DNA of 64,000 nucleotides from Lingula anatina (taxonomy: Eukaryota; Brachiopoda; Lingulata; Lingulida; Lingulidae): the NCBI RefSeq assembly GCF_001039355.2, contig NW_019775388.1, forward strand, positions 142,861 to 206,860, in the 5' to 3' direction. The position numbers and the translations under genes were made by a program. Shown here piece by piece: positions 47,752 to 63,305 of this stretch. The notes beneath the pieces are model-generated. The model was given only the letters and a program-made list of their open reading frames with translations, had not been told where the DNA came from and made no database searches. Position 1 is the stretch's first letter. Each line of letters opens with the position of its first letter.

Positions 47752-50069
47752 ATGGAAAAAGATACGCCACCCGTTGAAGTTAAAGAATTTATTAAGGTAC
47801 CGTAAATTCCAGTAGAATGTTCCATATTGTTATGCTGTGACTACCGCCGTACGACATGTACAGTGTGATGTACCGCAGTATCTGCGAAGGGTCATAATAT
47901 TGTACATTCGTTCTCGTCCTCTTTTCCTCCCTTTGGACAAATATCTGATCAGAGCATTATGATTCCCGTACATATAATTGTGCTGTGTTTTTGTAGATTA
48001 TACTCGCTCTCTACAACTTTGATAACACACTTGGCTCCATGATATAAACGAAACTTAAAATTATCAAGACTATAAATACTAGGAAACTGGCTAAATATTT
48101 GGTGCACACTTTTGTTAAAAGAAAATCAATAATGATGTATGGTGATGGAGAGGTTCATAGGGCCAGGCTGCCAGGGATATGATCCTTGTCACAATATAAT
48201 AAATCATTTTCTATTGTATTATACTAGTGCTGTACAGTGTTTGAATACAAATTGTACCTAGGTATCTCCTACCTCTGCACTCTAGTCATTAATATTTATA
48301 GATTGAAGTCCTTAAAAATCCTTTTTCTCAGTGTGTTTTCTTAGTGTCTCAGCTCATCTGCATAAACAAGCTTCACGTTTACATCAGTATGTTAACATAT
48401 CTATTCTAAACTTTAAAACCTATATAATATTTAAATGAAGGTATCTATTTTTTTACCATTATATATTCAAAGTATCCCACAGTCATATTTTTTATCTCAC
48501 AAAGTTTCTTTTATTTCCCATTTCAGACCTTTCCCCTTTTAATAATAGTTTGAGTGAAGCATACCTAATGTCATTATACTTCTCAGCTTTATATCCTTGG
48601 AAGGTCCAAGCCATGACATTTTATAACTCAAGCAGCATGAAATAAAACTGTCTATATTATACAAGATACAAGGCCATGAAACAAAAAATACCATGCCATT
48701 TTCTTTGTTTTATTAAGTAAAAACGAGGTCATTCCATATGGTGTGGCAGGAAGGCAATTCATTTAGAACTACATTATATACTTAAAGCAATAATAACTCT
48801 TCGTTTCGGCCAAAAAATGAATTTTCCTGGAGTAAACAACAATTTTCCCATACTTACCAATGGTTAATGAATCCATTTTTACATTCAAAGTTAGTCCCTG
48901 GTTTTTTTCTAAAAAGTTTGGTTTTTTGTTAAAATCTCTTAAGAGATTTTAACAGAGTATAGACATCAATGGAGGTCACGTGGTCTGAAGATAAGTTCAA
49001 ATATCAGAATAAAAGCTATAACTGCTGTTTTTGTGGTAAAACAGAATATATTATATTTCTATGAGTTATTCACAAGGTTTTTATTGTGAAATATAGGTCT
49101 CATACAAAGAGTTATTATCCCTTTAAACAAAATTTTTTTAAAATGATATAAAGCATTGAATCGAAGTGCAGGGATAGGTCGAGCAATGATTTGAGAGTAG
49201 GGGAAAATTGCTTTTTTCCCTTTGTTTTGGTGGTATAATCCCAGATTGGATACCATTAAGGTGACTAGTTGCACTTTGACAGACTGTGTATATGGTGATT
49301 TGTTTACTTGATTTATCATGTACACTATAAATTATAAACATTAGGAGGTTGTTTGATTACAAGATAAAATGATGGTTTGTTTCTTAAGGGGCTATGATAA
49401 TTTACTATCATGATGCTACAAATTACTGATTGCCATGTTTGCATTGAATTATGGTAATGACTCCATCTTTTCAATGGGGAAAATTATACACCTGGGGCAT
49501 CCTTTAAGTATGTCATGATAAGGTTATCAAAACACTTGACTTCCTTTTTTTTTTCTTTTTAACATTAACCTATATTGAATTAACACAGGAAGGAAATATG
49601 AAACAATGGAAAACTGCATGGTATTACCCTACTGGAGTGAAGATACAAAGTGCAATATCTCCTTTATCCAAATGACTAATTTTCAGAAAATTTATGTTAA
49701 ATAGGTGATAAATTTTTATCAATCACTGTATATGTTTTAACTTGTCTAAAATTTCCCTTTATTAATGGCTAGGATCAGCCTAACTTCCTATATTGCTATA
49801 ATAAAAAATTAGTAAATAAAGGGGGTTGGGTGGGCATAAAATGATTTATGTTTACAATTAGTCATTGATGTATATGATTTTTCCTTGATTTGTGTTTAAC
49901 ATTTTTGCATTCTGCCCATAGCAAAAACAGAACTGTATTAGTCTGTTATTTGACTGCATAAATCATGAAAATGGGTTGAGTTCTGCTGATTCTGTCTGAG
50001 TATTTTATGGGATATCAATATCATAACTATAGTAATGGATGATACTTTTAACATTGTTCAATTTGGTCT

Positions 50070-50110
<41 letters not shown>

Positions 50111-51339
50111 ACGCAATTAAAATTAATAAATAAATAAATAAACAAAAGACATGGAATAACCCCGACTCCGAGTTTCACGGTCATACCCAGAAGGTATGCC
50201 CGATCGTCAGGAGGTTTATTTGAAAATGGTTTTATTAGCCATTTTACATACACAGCATGATGACACTTACATCGCACGCCGTGTTAGTTACGTCACTTTA
50301 TGCTGACACATGGTAATTATTTCAGTTCTTTTATTGAGAGTATCTGGTGTTATCATTATCAACAGTTTTTCGTCTAAGTAAAGATTGCATAGGTGCTGAT
50401 TTCTCCTTTGCAGCGTTGATTTCTTTATGATGTCCCATCTAATGTCATACTGGGTTTTATTTTCTGTTAATTTCCAAATGTATTTGGATAACTCAGTATC
50501 TGCAGCATATTTCTTGTCTCTAAATGACTTGGTGTGATTATTGTATCTCAACTTAAATTGGCCACCACAAAGCCCTATATATTTCATGCATTTGTCCTTA
50601 GTAGTGACTGATGCTTGGGACACAATGTTGCTAGACAAGCATTCCCCTCTCAAAGGACACTTACTAGGAGCTCTACAATTACATTTCTTATCTTGTGAAT
50701 TGACATGCTGCATATAACTAAATCTATTTAAGGTTTCTTCATGCATTTTGTTTGTATATCAATCAATAAAACCAATATCAAACAAACAGTGTTTCTTTAT
50801 TTGTACCTTCAGAATATTAAAGCATTATGAACACTTCACAGAAATGTTTAAAAATGATGCAAAGAGATGTTTAATACTACCAAATTTATTAAAGGTCATT
50901 TCGGTCGATGCAATTTTGTCTACCTTGACTCACACGAAGCAGCCAAACTGTCGGGTGGCCTGTCCAACCTTCAGCCCATCAAATACCTCGACGCCCTTGT
51001 CGACCCTTTTTTTGCTACAAAAAAACTGGTATGTGCTGCTTTGGACAGAATGTCACTGAAACTTTCCGGGCGATAATCGCTGGCCGATGCCAGCCTTTCG
51101 CATAGGCTAATTGTAAAAAGGTCATATCTCCATGCCTAATATCAATGGCATATCAATCCAAAATGACGGGCCCCGTTCTCTTTATGACTTTAATTGTCGT
51201 TTAATTTGAAAGTAATCCTAGAGACGAATTTGACAGCAAAGCGGCCACATTTCCACGTGGAGACAATACGCATGCAGAGAAAGCTCATTTTCCGGCAAAT
51301 TCAGTAACGACATTTGCGACAACCGACTTCGTTGGGGGT

Positions 51340-51375
<36 letters not shown>

Positions 51376-54300
51376 CTCAGAGAACGAACGGACTAAAATA
51401 GGTGCGCGCTCAGGATATCATCCATAAAAATAAAAAAGTGTGGCCTAACTTACAATAAATGGAGATTGGGTCCTGGTTTTAAAGTATTCATGACAACCAC
51501 AGGCCTACCCTACCCAACTACCAGACTCGGCACTGAATGATCCAGAATTCACCAGTATATCAGACCACACTACCCGTGAGGTGTGAGTCAGTACGCATTT
51601 CACAGTGTCATACCCCGAACAAATTTTGAGTGGTGATACAATACTTTTCAACCCTGCTGAGAATCGTTACTATCACATCGCGTACTAGGCAAGAGCGGTG
51701 TCGTGTCTGATACTGTGAAATGCGTACTGACACACATCTTGAAAACGGGTAATGTGGTCCGATCTACCGGTGAATTCAGGATCATTCGGTGCCAAGTCTG
51801 GTAGTTGGGTAGGCCTGAACCAGACTGTGTGTTTTTATGGTATTAGTTTAAGTTTGCCAGGATGCTTTTTATGAAATGCGGGTTAAAATCTGAAAGGCAA
51901 CATACAACTGTATGATGGTATATTGAAAACTTTTTTTTTCCTTGAAACTGCAAATGGAACTTTATTTTATACATACAAATATGTTGTATATATATGCAGT
52001 GTTCAAGGGCAACTTTTTAATCCATGGCAGTGGCCACTCATTTATTTAAAATTCATGCCCTGAATTAAACAAGTAGACTCCTGCATGTGTATTACTAATA
52101 AATACATTTACTGGGATTTTTTTAAATAGAAATAAATTCCCCAACTTTTTTCTAGCTGGCAGACTTCCAGGTTGGTCCAGACCATGTTACTTGGAACAGA
52201 GTGTCCCTGGCTTCAGATCAATGGGTGTGCTGTCTACATGACCGGCTGGGGGAGGACATGGAATCTGCACATACTAAGGAAGAGGGAAATCACAGGGAGA
52301 AATTGCAATGTGTAAGTAAATAAGGACTTTATAGTGAACTGCATTTTACGGGGGGATTGAATGATAGAGAAGAGTGGGTGAGTTGATTGTAAACACATTT
52401 CACTTGCATTTTGTTCTTGTAAATATAGGAATAAGACAACCTTAAATAATGTTGATCTTAGAAGACAGAAGTGATAAGTATTAAATTAGTGCACTTTTAA
52501 CCTGTCCCATAGGAATGTTCTGTGAGTTAACAATGTAAAATTAACACTTTTGTAGCAAAGAAAATGCATGTGAAAGCAGTTTTGTTTTGCAATTAATTGA
52601 CTTTATGGTGGGTTACTAGTGAGAAAGACTAAGTGTCATCATTATTGATTACTTTGATAGATGGAGTAGTGCCCATGGGAAGTTTCTGTGTAATTAGAGA
52701 ATATATCTGATTCTCGGGTGTTTTATTTTGGAATCCATCTTTGTCAATATTTATCATATCATTCTACAAAGATTGCAGTAGAGTTTCTTGATTCTAGAAC
52801 AATTCTCCCCCAGACAATCCCCCCCCCCCCACCCACCCACCAAGACAACCCCCACCTTACCAGGAAAAAAAAACACTGCTTTTGAATTACCTATTGGAAA
52901 TATTTATATATTTCTTGAATATTTTACTGAATATAAAAAGTAGACAGGAAATGAAATAAAATCTAAAGTATTGGCTATGAATTAAAAGGAAGTTCACTTA
53001 CACGCATAAACAGACCTAAGAGGTAACCTTAATTAAAATTATTAGATACTATAGATGCAAATGTTAACCAAATCCTGTTTTGCTTCAAACTAGCTGTTTT
53101 TAGTTAATATTACAACCTTTTTACCTCAAACATGTCAGTGTAATTTTAACTTAATTACAGATTCAGTCATTCTGTATTCACATTTTTATCTTACAGGTTT
53201 ATAATTTTAGATTATATTGCCGCAATGCAAATTGATATTTTAAAGATTGTAACAATTACAGAAACCTCTCTTTTTCATATAAAGACAACTACTAGTAATT
53301 GATTTTTTTTTGTTTGCAACCTAGGTGACAGTAATCAACCTCACCCAACCTGGCAAGTTCCTCACATATCACTCTGTGGCAGATTCAGCTGGAATGAACC
53401 CTCTCAAGCCAGTGATTGCTCTGAAGGGTAAGTGCCTGTCAAATGAAGTGATTAAAGAAATTAAGTCACACAGTGTTATATCATGCATGAGTTTAACTGT
53501 GATTTTAAAATGGCCAGCAAATAATGATTTCTAGGACAGTTCCAGATTTGTACTGTTCATTGGATCGGTTGGGTTGTTTGTAGAATAAAGAAAACATTAT
53601 GTCTTAGGGCGCCTTCTCAATGAAACTTTTGTACGACATACAGTAGATTGATTCAGCTCTGTAGGGACTTGCGCTAGATTAACTGAATGACCCCACCTCC
53701 CTTCAAATAGATAGGCTTCTGGAAGGTTTGTCACTTTTGAGTGCAGCCAAACAAAAGTTAATAAAGCCCCTAGCTGCTCAAGGAGGCATATCATTTAGTT
53801 AATCTGATGGCATTAAGTGAGAGTCCCCACAGAGTTGGATCAATCTATGTATATTGATAGTTACATTGGGAATGCATCCTTACAAAATAATAAATATGGA
53901 TTTTCTGATGTTTAAGCTGGCACCAAATTTCAAGTGTACAACATATCAACTCGAGAACTTCTCCACCAGTGTACTATGGAACATGAAGCTGTGTACTGGA
54001 CATGGGTCAACTCTGAGCTGATAGCCATAGTATCTGATAATGCATTGTATCACTGGTGCTTAGAAAAAGGTAAATACTAGTTAACCATCATGTGTAGGAT
54101 ACCCATTTCAGTTATCGATGAAAAATAGGATACTTTTTAAAATTTTAACACCCCAAAATCTGCACATTTTTGCATCTGTTCTTAGCACATCTGTATTGAT
54201 GATATGTTTTAGAATCAACTATACAAATTGACAAAATCATGTAAATAGGGTTCTTATCCACTGTCAATATGGTCATACCATAGTAGCAGACTGCTAAAGC

Positions 54301-56571
54301 ATGTCTGACCATTTTCAGAAAATTCAGTCCCAGAAGAGGTGTTTAAATTGGACATAAGAATGTCTAATTGCCAGATAGTAAGTTACAAGACAGATGCTTC
54401 ATTTCGATGGCATGCTATGACAGCTCTTAATGTTGAGGTATGGTATACTTGATAATGCAAATGTTTACATTTTTTCCTATAATAGTGGATCACTTTTTTG
54501 TGAGGCATTTTAAAACATTTTCCTAAACTGATTTTAGAAAAAAAAAAAAAAACAATGAGTCTATTTTTTTCTGTAATAGTTATAACTTTTCAAATTATCA
54601 AGCCCATATGGAATGTTTCCAAATTTCTTATATTTTCAGGAGAACAGCATTTCTGGTGTTACACAGTTTTTCTGTCGTGAACTGTGTGCGTCTCAATGTG
54701 TGTCTGCCCACGCTGTGTGCTTTGCTCAATATACCTTGGATGACAACCCATATCCCTCCACAGTATTATGCTTAGCTTCAAGACAGGACTGTACACTCAA
54801 TGGAAAGGTAAACAGTCTATGGGGCTCTTATGTAGATGAGCCTGTTCTTAGGATTATTTTTTTGATAAACACCCCTTTTATTCTTCACGTGCTGAATACC
54901 TGGTTACTACTCTACATGATTTAAATTTTCAGGTAAAGGTATAATAATCTCATTTATTTATAGTACAGAAGGAAAGCAGAAAATATTTGTTCAAATATAA
55001 TTTTTGGGTAGTATGAGATAATACCCTTTGGTGTTTCTTTAAGTTATGCTATTTTAAACTTCATGATCAGACATGAGCTTTTTCCGCGGAAAAGCGGAAT
55101 TCCAGGTTTTTTAAATTCAATTCTGGTGGTTCCTGAGATTCATCAAGGTGAGGTGTTGGGTCCCATGATAAATGTTCAGAGATTTTTTTTTAAATCAAGG
55201 TTCTTGTCTGATGGTGCCATTTGGTCAGGCGAAGTGGCAATATTTGACTTCAGATGTTACTTTCTAGTTTTAAAAACAAACGTTGAAAATGCCACGTGAC
55301 CTTAAATGATTTTGTGACAACTTAATATGTATGTAGTCTGTATGATATTATCTTGTAGATCCATGTTTTGGAACTTGGTCCCCATACCCCTGGCAACTAT
55401 GCACCCACTAGTCACTCCACAGACATTACTTTCATAGAAGAATACAATAAATATGATTTCCCAGTCTCACTGCAGGTAGGCATAGGGATTATATTAAATG
55501 ATAAATGCAATTAACATTTTGAATGTGCCTTTTTTTTTTTTTTTTTTTTTTTTTTNNNNNNNNNNNNNNNNNNNNNNNNNNNNNNNNNNNNNNNNNNNNN
55601 NNNNNNNNNNNNNNNNNNNNNNNNNNNNNNNNNNNNNNNNNNNNNNNNNNNNNNNNNNNNNNNNNNNNNNNNNNNNNNNNNNNNNNNNNNNNNNNNNNNN
55701 NNNNNNNNNNNNNNNNNNNNNNNNNNNNNNNNNTTTTTTTTTTTGCTTAACATTTGTGTAATGTTTTTGTTGTTCTTATCCTTTTTTCTTTTCTTCATTT
55801 TTATTGGTGCTATTGTTGTTAACCATTTCATCATTTCATTTGGAGTGTGAACCAGCTCATAGGACTTTAGATTGGATCTCTCCACTGCTTTTGTTTCACA
55901 AAACATACTTTTGATAAGGCGTCCATTTGCTTTATAATCATTATCTGTGATAATACCATATTTTTCCAGGTCAGTGAATGCCATGGACTTCTTTATATCC
56001 TTACCAAGTATGGGCACCTCTACCTCTGCAGTATGAGCAATGCTGCCTGCTTGTTCTCCATGGCAATCTCTAGTCACGTCTTGTTCTCTACAGCCTTCAA
56101 CTCAGCTAGTGAAGGAGTACTGGCCATAAACAGGGCAGGCCAGGTGAGAATTCTCAGCAACAAAGAACATGGATGCTCTTTAATTTTAGCTTTTTGATAG
56201 TGAGGGTCAAAGATGCCATTATCCAAAAGAACCTTGATCTTATTAAGTTCAATAATTGTTTAGTAATTGTATAAATATCACATATGGTTGCAGATATCAT
56301 GAAAACAATTTTAATTATGCTTAAAAGTGCTTAGAGATACAGTGTCTTCTTTAGGGTGTATTATAATTTGTTGAAAACAACAAAAAATATCAACATATAC
56401 TATCAACTATTCTGTGAAATAACATCTATTCACAATTTCTCTTTACAGGTCTTGTCCATTTGTGCCAACCGGGACTCCCTTATTCGACATGTGCGCCATG
56501 CTCTTCACAAACCCAAGCTTGCCGAAAAACTGGACGTCCTGTTGCACAAAAATACACTCATTAGGCTGTGA
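47752..56571 (+). CDS. Stand-alone clathrin heavy-chain terminal-domain protein
   Basis: Nine exons, all phases consistent: 47752-47796, 52156-52311, 53325-53427, 53917-54069, 54319-54437, 54640-54807, 55359-55475, 55970-56143, 56449-56571; 385 aa with a stop. It aligns along the seven-bladed propeller of clathrin heavy chain: start PPVEVKEFIKLADFQVGP (cf. PIRFQEHLQLQNLGINP), ADSAGMNPLKPVIALKAGTK, VSDNALYHWCLE, NYKTDA-like SYKTDASFRWH, ILTKYGHLYL and AINRAGQVLSIC. It stops just after the propeller: no linker or heavy-chain repeats (legs), so it cannot form a triskelion. A gap (N) lies in the intron at 55476-55969. It starts 234 bp from malectin, divergently. Confidence 0.85.
50069..50108. repeat. 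(GT)n microsatellite
   Basis: About 20 GT units in intron 1 of the clathrin-like gene. Confidence 0.95.
50288..50746 (-). pseudogene. Penelope-like retroelement fragment, GIY-YIG nuclease part
   Basis: A 152-residue frame with a Cys cluster (CNCRAPSKCPLRGEC), then YIGLCGGQFKLRYNNHTKSF, ELSKYIWKL, IRWDIIKK, and a C-terminal CNLYLDEKLLI/LNKRTEII segment. This order is the C-terminal GIY-YIG endonuclease of animal Penelope-like elements. The upstream reverse transcriptase is not seen, so it is a truncated copy in intron 1 of the clathrin-like gene. Confidence 0.8.
51341..51376. repeat. Poly-T tract
   Basis: About 35 T in a row, in the large first intron of the clathrin-like gene. Confidence 0.9.
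51501..51816. mobile_element. 316-bp foldback element
   Basis: Arms pair along more than 100 bp each: ends AGGCCTACCC / GGGTAGGCCT, then CAACTACCAGACT / AGTCTGGTAGTTG, GAATGATCC / GGATCATTC, and GTACGCATTTCACAGT / ACTGTGAAATGCGTAC near the middle. Non-coding, MITE-like. Confidence 0.8.
53607..53879. mobile_element. Degraded family A MITE, TTA flanks
   Basis: Ends GGGCGCCTTCTCAATG and CATTGGGAATGCATCC; TTA at 53604-53606 and 53880-53882. Inner GAGAGTCCCCACAGAGTTGG resembles family A. In an intron of the clathrin-like gene. Confidence 0.7.
55556..55733. other. Assembly gap (N) between poly-T runs
   Basis: 178 N flanked by T runs on both sides. It lies in the intron between clathrin-like exons 7 and 8, whose phases still match, so no exon need be missing. 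Confidence 0.95.
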
Positions 56572-58047
56572 TCAAGAAACTGATTCTCATGAAGCTATAT
56601 ATTTGTGGAAACATCCCATATTGTATGGCATCTGTTCAATCATGTAGCATCTCTTATAGATTTGAATGGTCTAAAAGAAACTCAAGTTTAGTATTGCTAA
56701 ATTTGGAGAGCATTTTTTCTTTTGATCATGAAATGTTCACTGAAAAAGTAATATAAAACACCTTGAGTAGTAAGTGATGAGAGGTTGTGGAGAGTTGAGT
56801 TTGGATAGATTTATTTTACATAAATATTGAAGGGGAATAACAGAAAAATGTCATTTTTATTAAGTGAAGCACATCAACAGTTGATATAGAATCCTTTTAG
56901 TATTGCAACCATTAGTACAGGTTTCATCTTTGAAGATCTCATTTTAGCTGTTGTGTTTACAACTCAAACCTGTTATGACAATCAGCTATAATTATTCTCA
57001 CTGCAAATGATGCTACACTTAATCTATGGACATTTTGACATGTTGAAATTGAAGTATTATTTAAACGTTAATCATTTTATTTATGTTCATTTATGATCCT
57101 TGTGATCAAAATCATTTAATCATGGGAATGATGGGGAGTGGCAAAGAGTTCCCATATCTTAACTAGTTTTTTTACATGTACCATGACATCCCACAGTGGA
57201 GAGGAGATTTCATCACAACGAACTTTGTTTAAATATTCAAAGTCAATTCTGCTGATTTATGTGATGATTGTGGCAAGGAAAAGAAGAACATAATAGTGGA
57301 TATCAGTGTTTTCTTGGGCAGCCAAGATTTGTGCATCTTCCTAGGAAGATGAGTCAGTTCAGTACGGTGCTATTCCTGTAAATACTTGCATTGTTTTTTT
57401 CTTTTGTGTAAGATATATATTTTATAGTTTTCTTGCAGTAAAATGGGTAATATATTGTTAGTATTATTTGATTGTGATATGTGGTAGGTAAACCAGTGTA
57501 CTGTCTCATCAAACATATGTTTTTGTACATTTGATGTTGTTAGGTTTAACGTGCCAAGTGCATAGAGCTAGCTGCTTACAATAACATGGATAAAAAGCAT
57601 ATATGAAATGTGCTCCTAAACTATGAATTCAGGTTACAAAGATCTTTATAGACTTGTCTGATTTTGTGGACCATACACAGGATCTGTAACATGTTTATCA
57701 ATAAAAATGTAGGGAAAAAAACTTCATATTTCTTAAACAATGTTTTGACACTGAAATTCTTTCTTTGTGTTATGTTATGCAAGCCCAGCCTAAAAAGCAT
57801 GAGAGTATTAACTAAAACAATACCAACTTACATTACGTGAAAAAAGTTAAAACTGTATTGTCAGCTTTGCATTGCAATAAAGTTTGACTGGAATTAGTTA
57901 ACAAGAGTTGCTTAATTAAAAAAAAATTTAATGCCTCAGTAACAAACCCCCGATTGCACAGCACATAGTATGTAACTACTTTTAAAAAATGTATGGTTTG
58001 CTTTCTTAAATATTAAAAAAAAGACAACATTTATCAAAAAATACTTA
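56572..58047. other. 3' flank of the clathrin-like gene, no gene seen
   Basis: AT-rich, probably 3' UTR. AATAAA-type signals occur at about 57700 and 57875. Confidence 0.5.
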
Positions 58048-58250
58048 GGGCCCATTCCCAATGAAAATCAATCCTACTCTGCTGAATGCTACCAGATATG
58101 CAGATTAACACCCCTCCACTGATTTCCAACATAATTATAATCACCAGATCTGTATTCTACTCAATGCCAGGAGTAGGTGGGTTAATCTGATTGCAATCAG
58201 TGAGAGTCTCTGCAGAGTTGGATCGATCTACAAATGGCAGTTTAGAGCCC
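58048..58250. mobile_element. Degraded family A MITE, TTA flanks
   Basis: Starts GGGCCCATTCCCAATG and ends with GTTGGATCGATCTACA and GAGCCC; TTA at 58045-58047 and 58251-58253. Ends 33 bp from the QPRT stop. Confidence 0.65.
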
Positions 58251-58282
58251 TTAGTAAATGAACTTAAATACTGCATTCTATT

Positions 58283-60288
<2,006 letters not shown>

Positions 60289-60938
60289 TTGTTTTCCAGG
60301 TCCTTGTCCTTCACATGGAAAGAATGAAAAATATATTAGGTTCTGAGATTATAAAGAAACTAAAAGCAAGGAGTTATAGCTCCTTGCTAAAAGTAAGCCC
60401 CGATGCAACTAGTGTATCCAACGGTTCAAGGACATATGCTTCACACGTAAGCGTGGATGCGAAATGGAGCTCTTTTCAGTTGAAGTGCTGAAATAGATGG
60501 AAACGAAGTAAACAACATGGCGGGTGCCAGTAAGTATAGAAATTATATACTTTACAACTTTAATACATCACAACCATGGTGTCTTTTCACCAGCATGAAT
60601 GAATGTCGGTAACTGGACCACATCTATTTTTTAGCGAAGTTCATTCAAAGATTATAAAGCAAGATTCAAAGAGCATTCAAAGATTATAAAGCAAGCATTT
60701 ACAAATGGCACTCACCCTATAACTAATTTAGTACATGTAATTAGCAACATTTGTCTGTTTGTTGCCTCAGGTTTCAGTCTTACATGCTACGTAGGTTAGG
60801 CCTCATACCGCCATGTGTTATACACTCTCGAGGCTATAAATGACATCACTTGCAAATGGAGTGCAGAAGTGCTCAGTAGTAGCACTGTTTAAAAATAATT
60901 CTCAAACTTTAATAAAGTCTTTTTGTTTTAGAATAAAA

Positions 60939-63305
60939 ATGAATATTGACGTATATGCCAGAGTCCGTCCCTCGGGGCGTGGGGAAGGCCCCCCTAGCCT
61001 ACAGATAGACAGCCAGAACAGAGTTGTGAGTGGAGGATCACATTTTACGCAAGTTCAATTTCTTCTTCTTCTTTTTTTTTTTTTTTTTCATAAAAATCTT
61101 TTTGAGTATTGTTGAGTATTTGCCATTGGCTAAGCTTTGGAGGTAATCCCTTCTTATCCCCCCCCCCCCCCCAAAAAAAAAGTATAACAAGTGCAATGAG
61201 ACAAACCAAAAAAATTTATAACCTTAGCTATGACCTACTGGTAAATATATTATAGTAAAATAGTCCTCTTCTGCTATTTTATATTTATGATATTTGCCAA
61301 ACACTTATCTTTGTGCTCCATCCCCTTACCAAAATCTTGGAACCACCAAAGTTTGTTAAATATACAGCAATATACTTGTAGCACTGATTTTACATGTATT
61401 TTCATTTAATCTAATGCGCATTGTGAATTGTCCAAGTTTACAGTTATTGACACCCTCATTTCAATATTGGACTGATATTGTATGAAAATACACATCATGG
61501 GCTGTATTATAGCTAACATTTCCAGCACTTATGCTTCATATAAGAGGTTTTGATGTATTATATTGTTTTTGAACAAGCTTCCAGACATTGTTCCGCCAAA
61601 GTGACACTCACTATGATGTCTACAAGAGAATAGTAGATCCTCTTCTGGAGATGATGGTGGATGGACTTAATGTTTGTCTTGTTATATTTGGGGAGAGCGG
61701 GTCAGGAAAGTCATCCACAGTGGCTGGAGAAAGTATGGGGAAGTCAGGAATAGTACCTATACTTATTGATCACCTCTTCATGAAACTGGCACAAGGTGAT
61801 TTCTTTCAGGATCAATATACATTTGTAAATGACAAATTTTGCAGAGGAAATTTAAATAAATGAAAAATATATGCATTAATGATGATATGAGTGTAGGATT
61901 ATGTATGTTTTGCTTTTTCTTACCATCAGTTTTTGATGTACAATGTGTTTGTCTTAGGGGATGGATACAATTATGAGAATAGAGGGAGTGCCAGTGTAAC
62001 ATTGCAGATATATGAGATATACAATGAACTTATCAAGGATTTGAACCAAATTACCACAGCATCTCATGACTTTCTAGAACTGGAGGAAAATGCAGAAAGG
62101 GGGATATTTCCAAAGGTATAGCAATAATGTGATTATGACTGCATGTGCATGAGTCGGTGTCCATGTGTTTTGTCATTATTCTAGATTATTAATTGACAGT
62201 TTTCAAGAACATCCCTCAAATGCAGCAATCTAACACTTAAATATGCCTCTGACAGTTCATTTTTAAACATGTTTTTTTACTTTCATGTGATAAACACAAA
62301 AATGTGTACATTGATTTTAGAGAGGTCAGAGTGTTCCTGTTGGTTCAGCTTCTGATGCAGCTGCTGTGTTCAGACAAGCTTGGAGCAGGAGGACCGACTC
62401 ACATACTGATTTTGGTCCTGCCAAAAACTTTACATCTGTAATCATACGGTTTGAATTATCTATGGTAAGTTGTTATTAATGGGATTGATTATTATTTTGA
62501 AAAAAATGCCTTCAGTGATGCTTCAAACACCTATTAATTATAAACATGTCCTTATTTTATTATTAACATGTCCTTATTTTATTATTTAAGGTGAATTGTA
62601 TGTTTAAGTAGTTAAATGGTTTAAAAGGCCAGTTCATGCATCTTACAATTTAAATACTTTTTTCAGTACACAAACAGTAATCCCCTGCCAAACAAGACCA
62701 CTTTCACCATTGTGGACCTTCCAGGGGCAGAAAAGCTCACTGAAGATGTATCATCCTTGAGGCTGAGAGAAGGACCATCACTGAGTAAAGCTATCCATGC
62801 TTTCACTAATGTTGTTTCAAGTCTTGCCAGTCAACCAATGCCTAATAGAGTTATTAACTATGCGTAAGCTAACTTTTCTAATAAATGTCATTGAATTAAG
62901 AAGTTCAGAAATAAAAGAACAAATTTAGTCTGCTCTTTGGATGCAATTATATAGTTTATGTACTGTTGTGTAGATTAAGATGTTGTTTGGTAAAATGTCA
63001 CTGGAAAAAATAATTCAGAGGGAATGTTTCTGGGATGCCTAAGTATTTTTAATACTGACTTGAAGGTGAAGTATAATTTACAGAAAAAAAATGCTTAGAT
63101 GAATTGTTATTTTATTCATTGTGTTTTTAGAGAGTCTAAGCTAACTCAACTTCTGCGTGAAGAACTTGGAGGAAGTTGTCGTACCTGTGTATTATCATGT
63201 TTAAAACCTCACACTGACCCAGATATTTTGACCACAGTGGTGAGGACATCAGCACAGCTGGCACAAGTCAGAAACTTCCCTGTCCTCAATGACTACACTA
63301 CACAG
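60939..63305 (+). CDS. Divergent kinesin-like motor protein (5' part; CCDC78-type possible)
   Basis: Six coding exons inside the window: 60939-61052, 61585-61795, 61958-62115, 62321-62464, 62667-62863, 63131-63305; 333 residues, continuing past the window (phase 0). A 5' UTR exon may end at 60529. Kinesin features: start VYARVRPSGRG, P-loop FGESGSGKSST, IYEIYNELIKDL (cf. EIYNE), IVDLPGAE for DLAGSE, and ESKLTQLLREELGG. Switch I is not the usual NxxSSRSH (here RRTDSHTDFG), and switch II has Pro for Ala and Ala for Ser. ATPase activity is doubtful. The pattern recalls CCDC78-like proteins, but the rest is out of view. The exon 1 donor (CAA/GTTCAA) is weak. Confidence 0.75.

Noticed and set aside
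55498-56077. Long frames across the gap, including a 188-aa minus frame
   Set aside because: They consist of N and homopolymer; the minus frame is also the shadow of clathrin-like exon 8.
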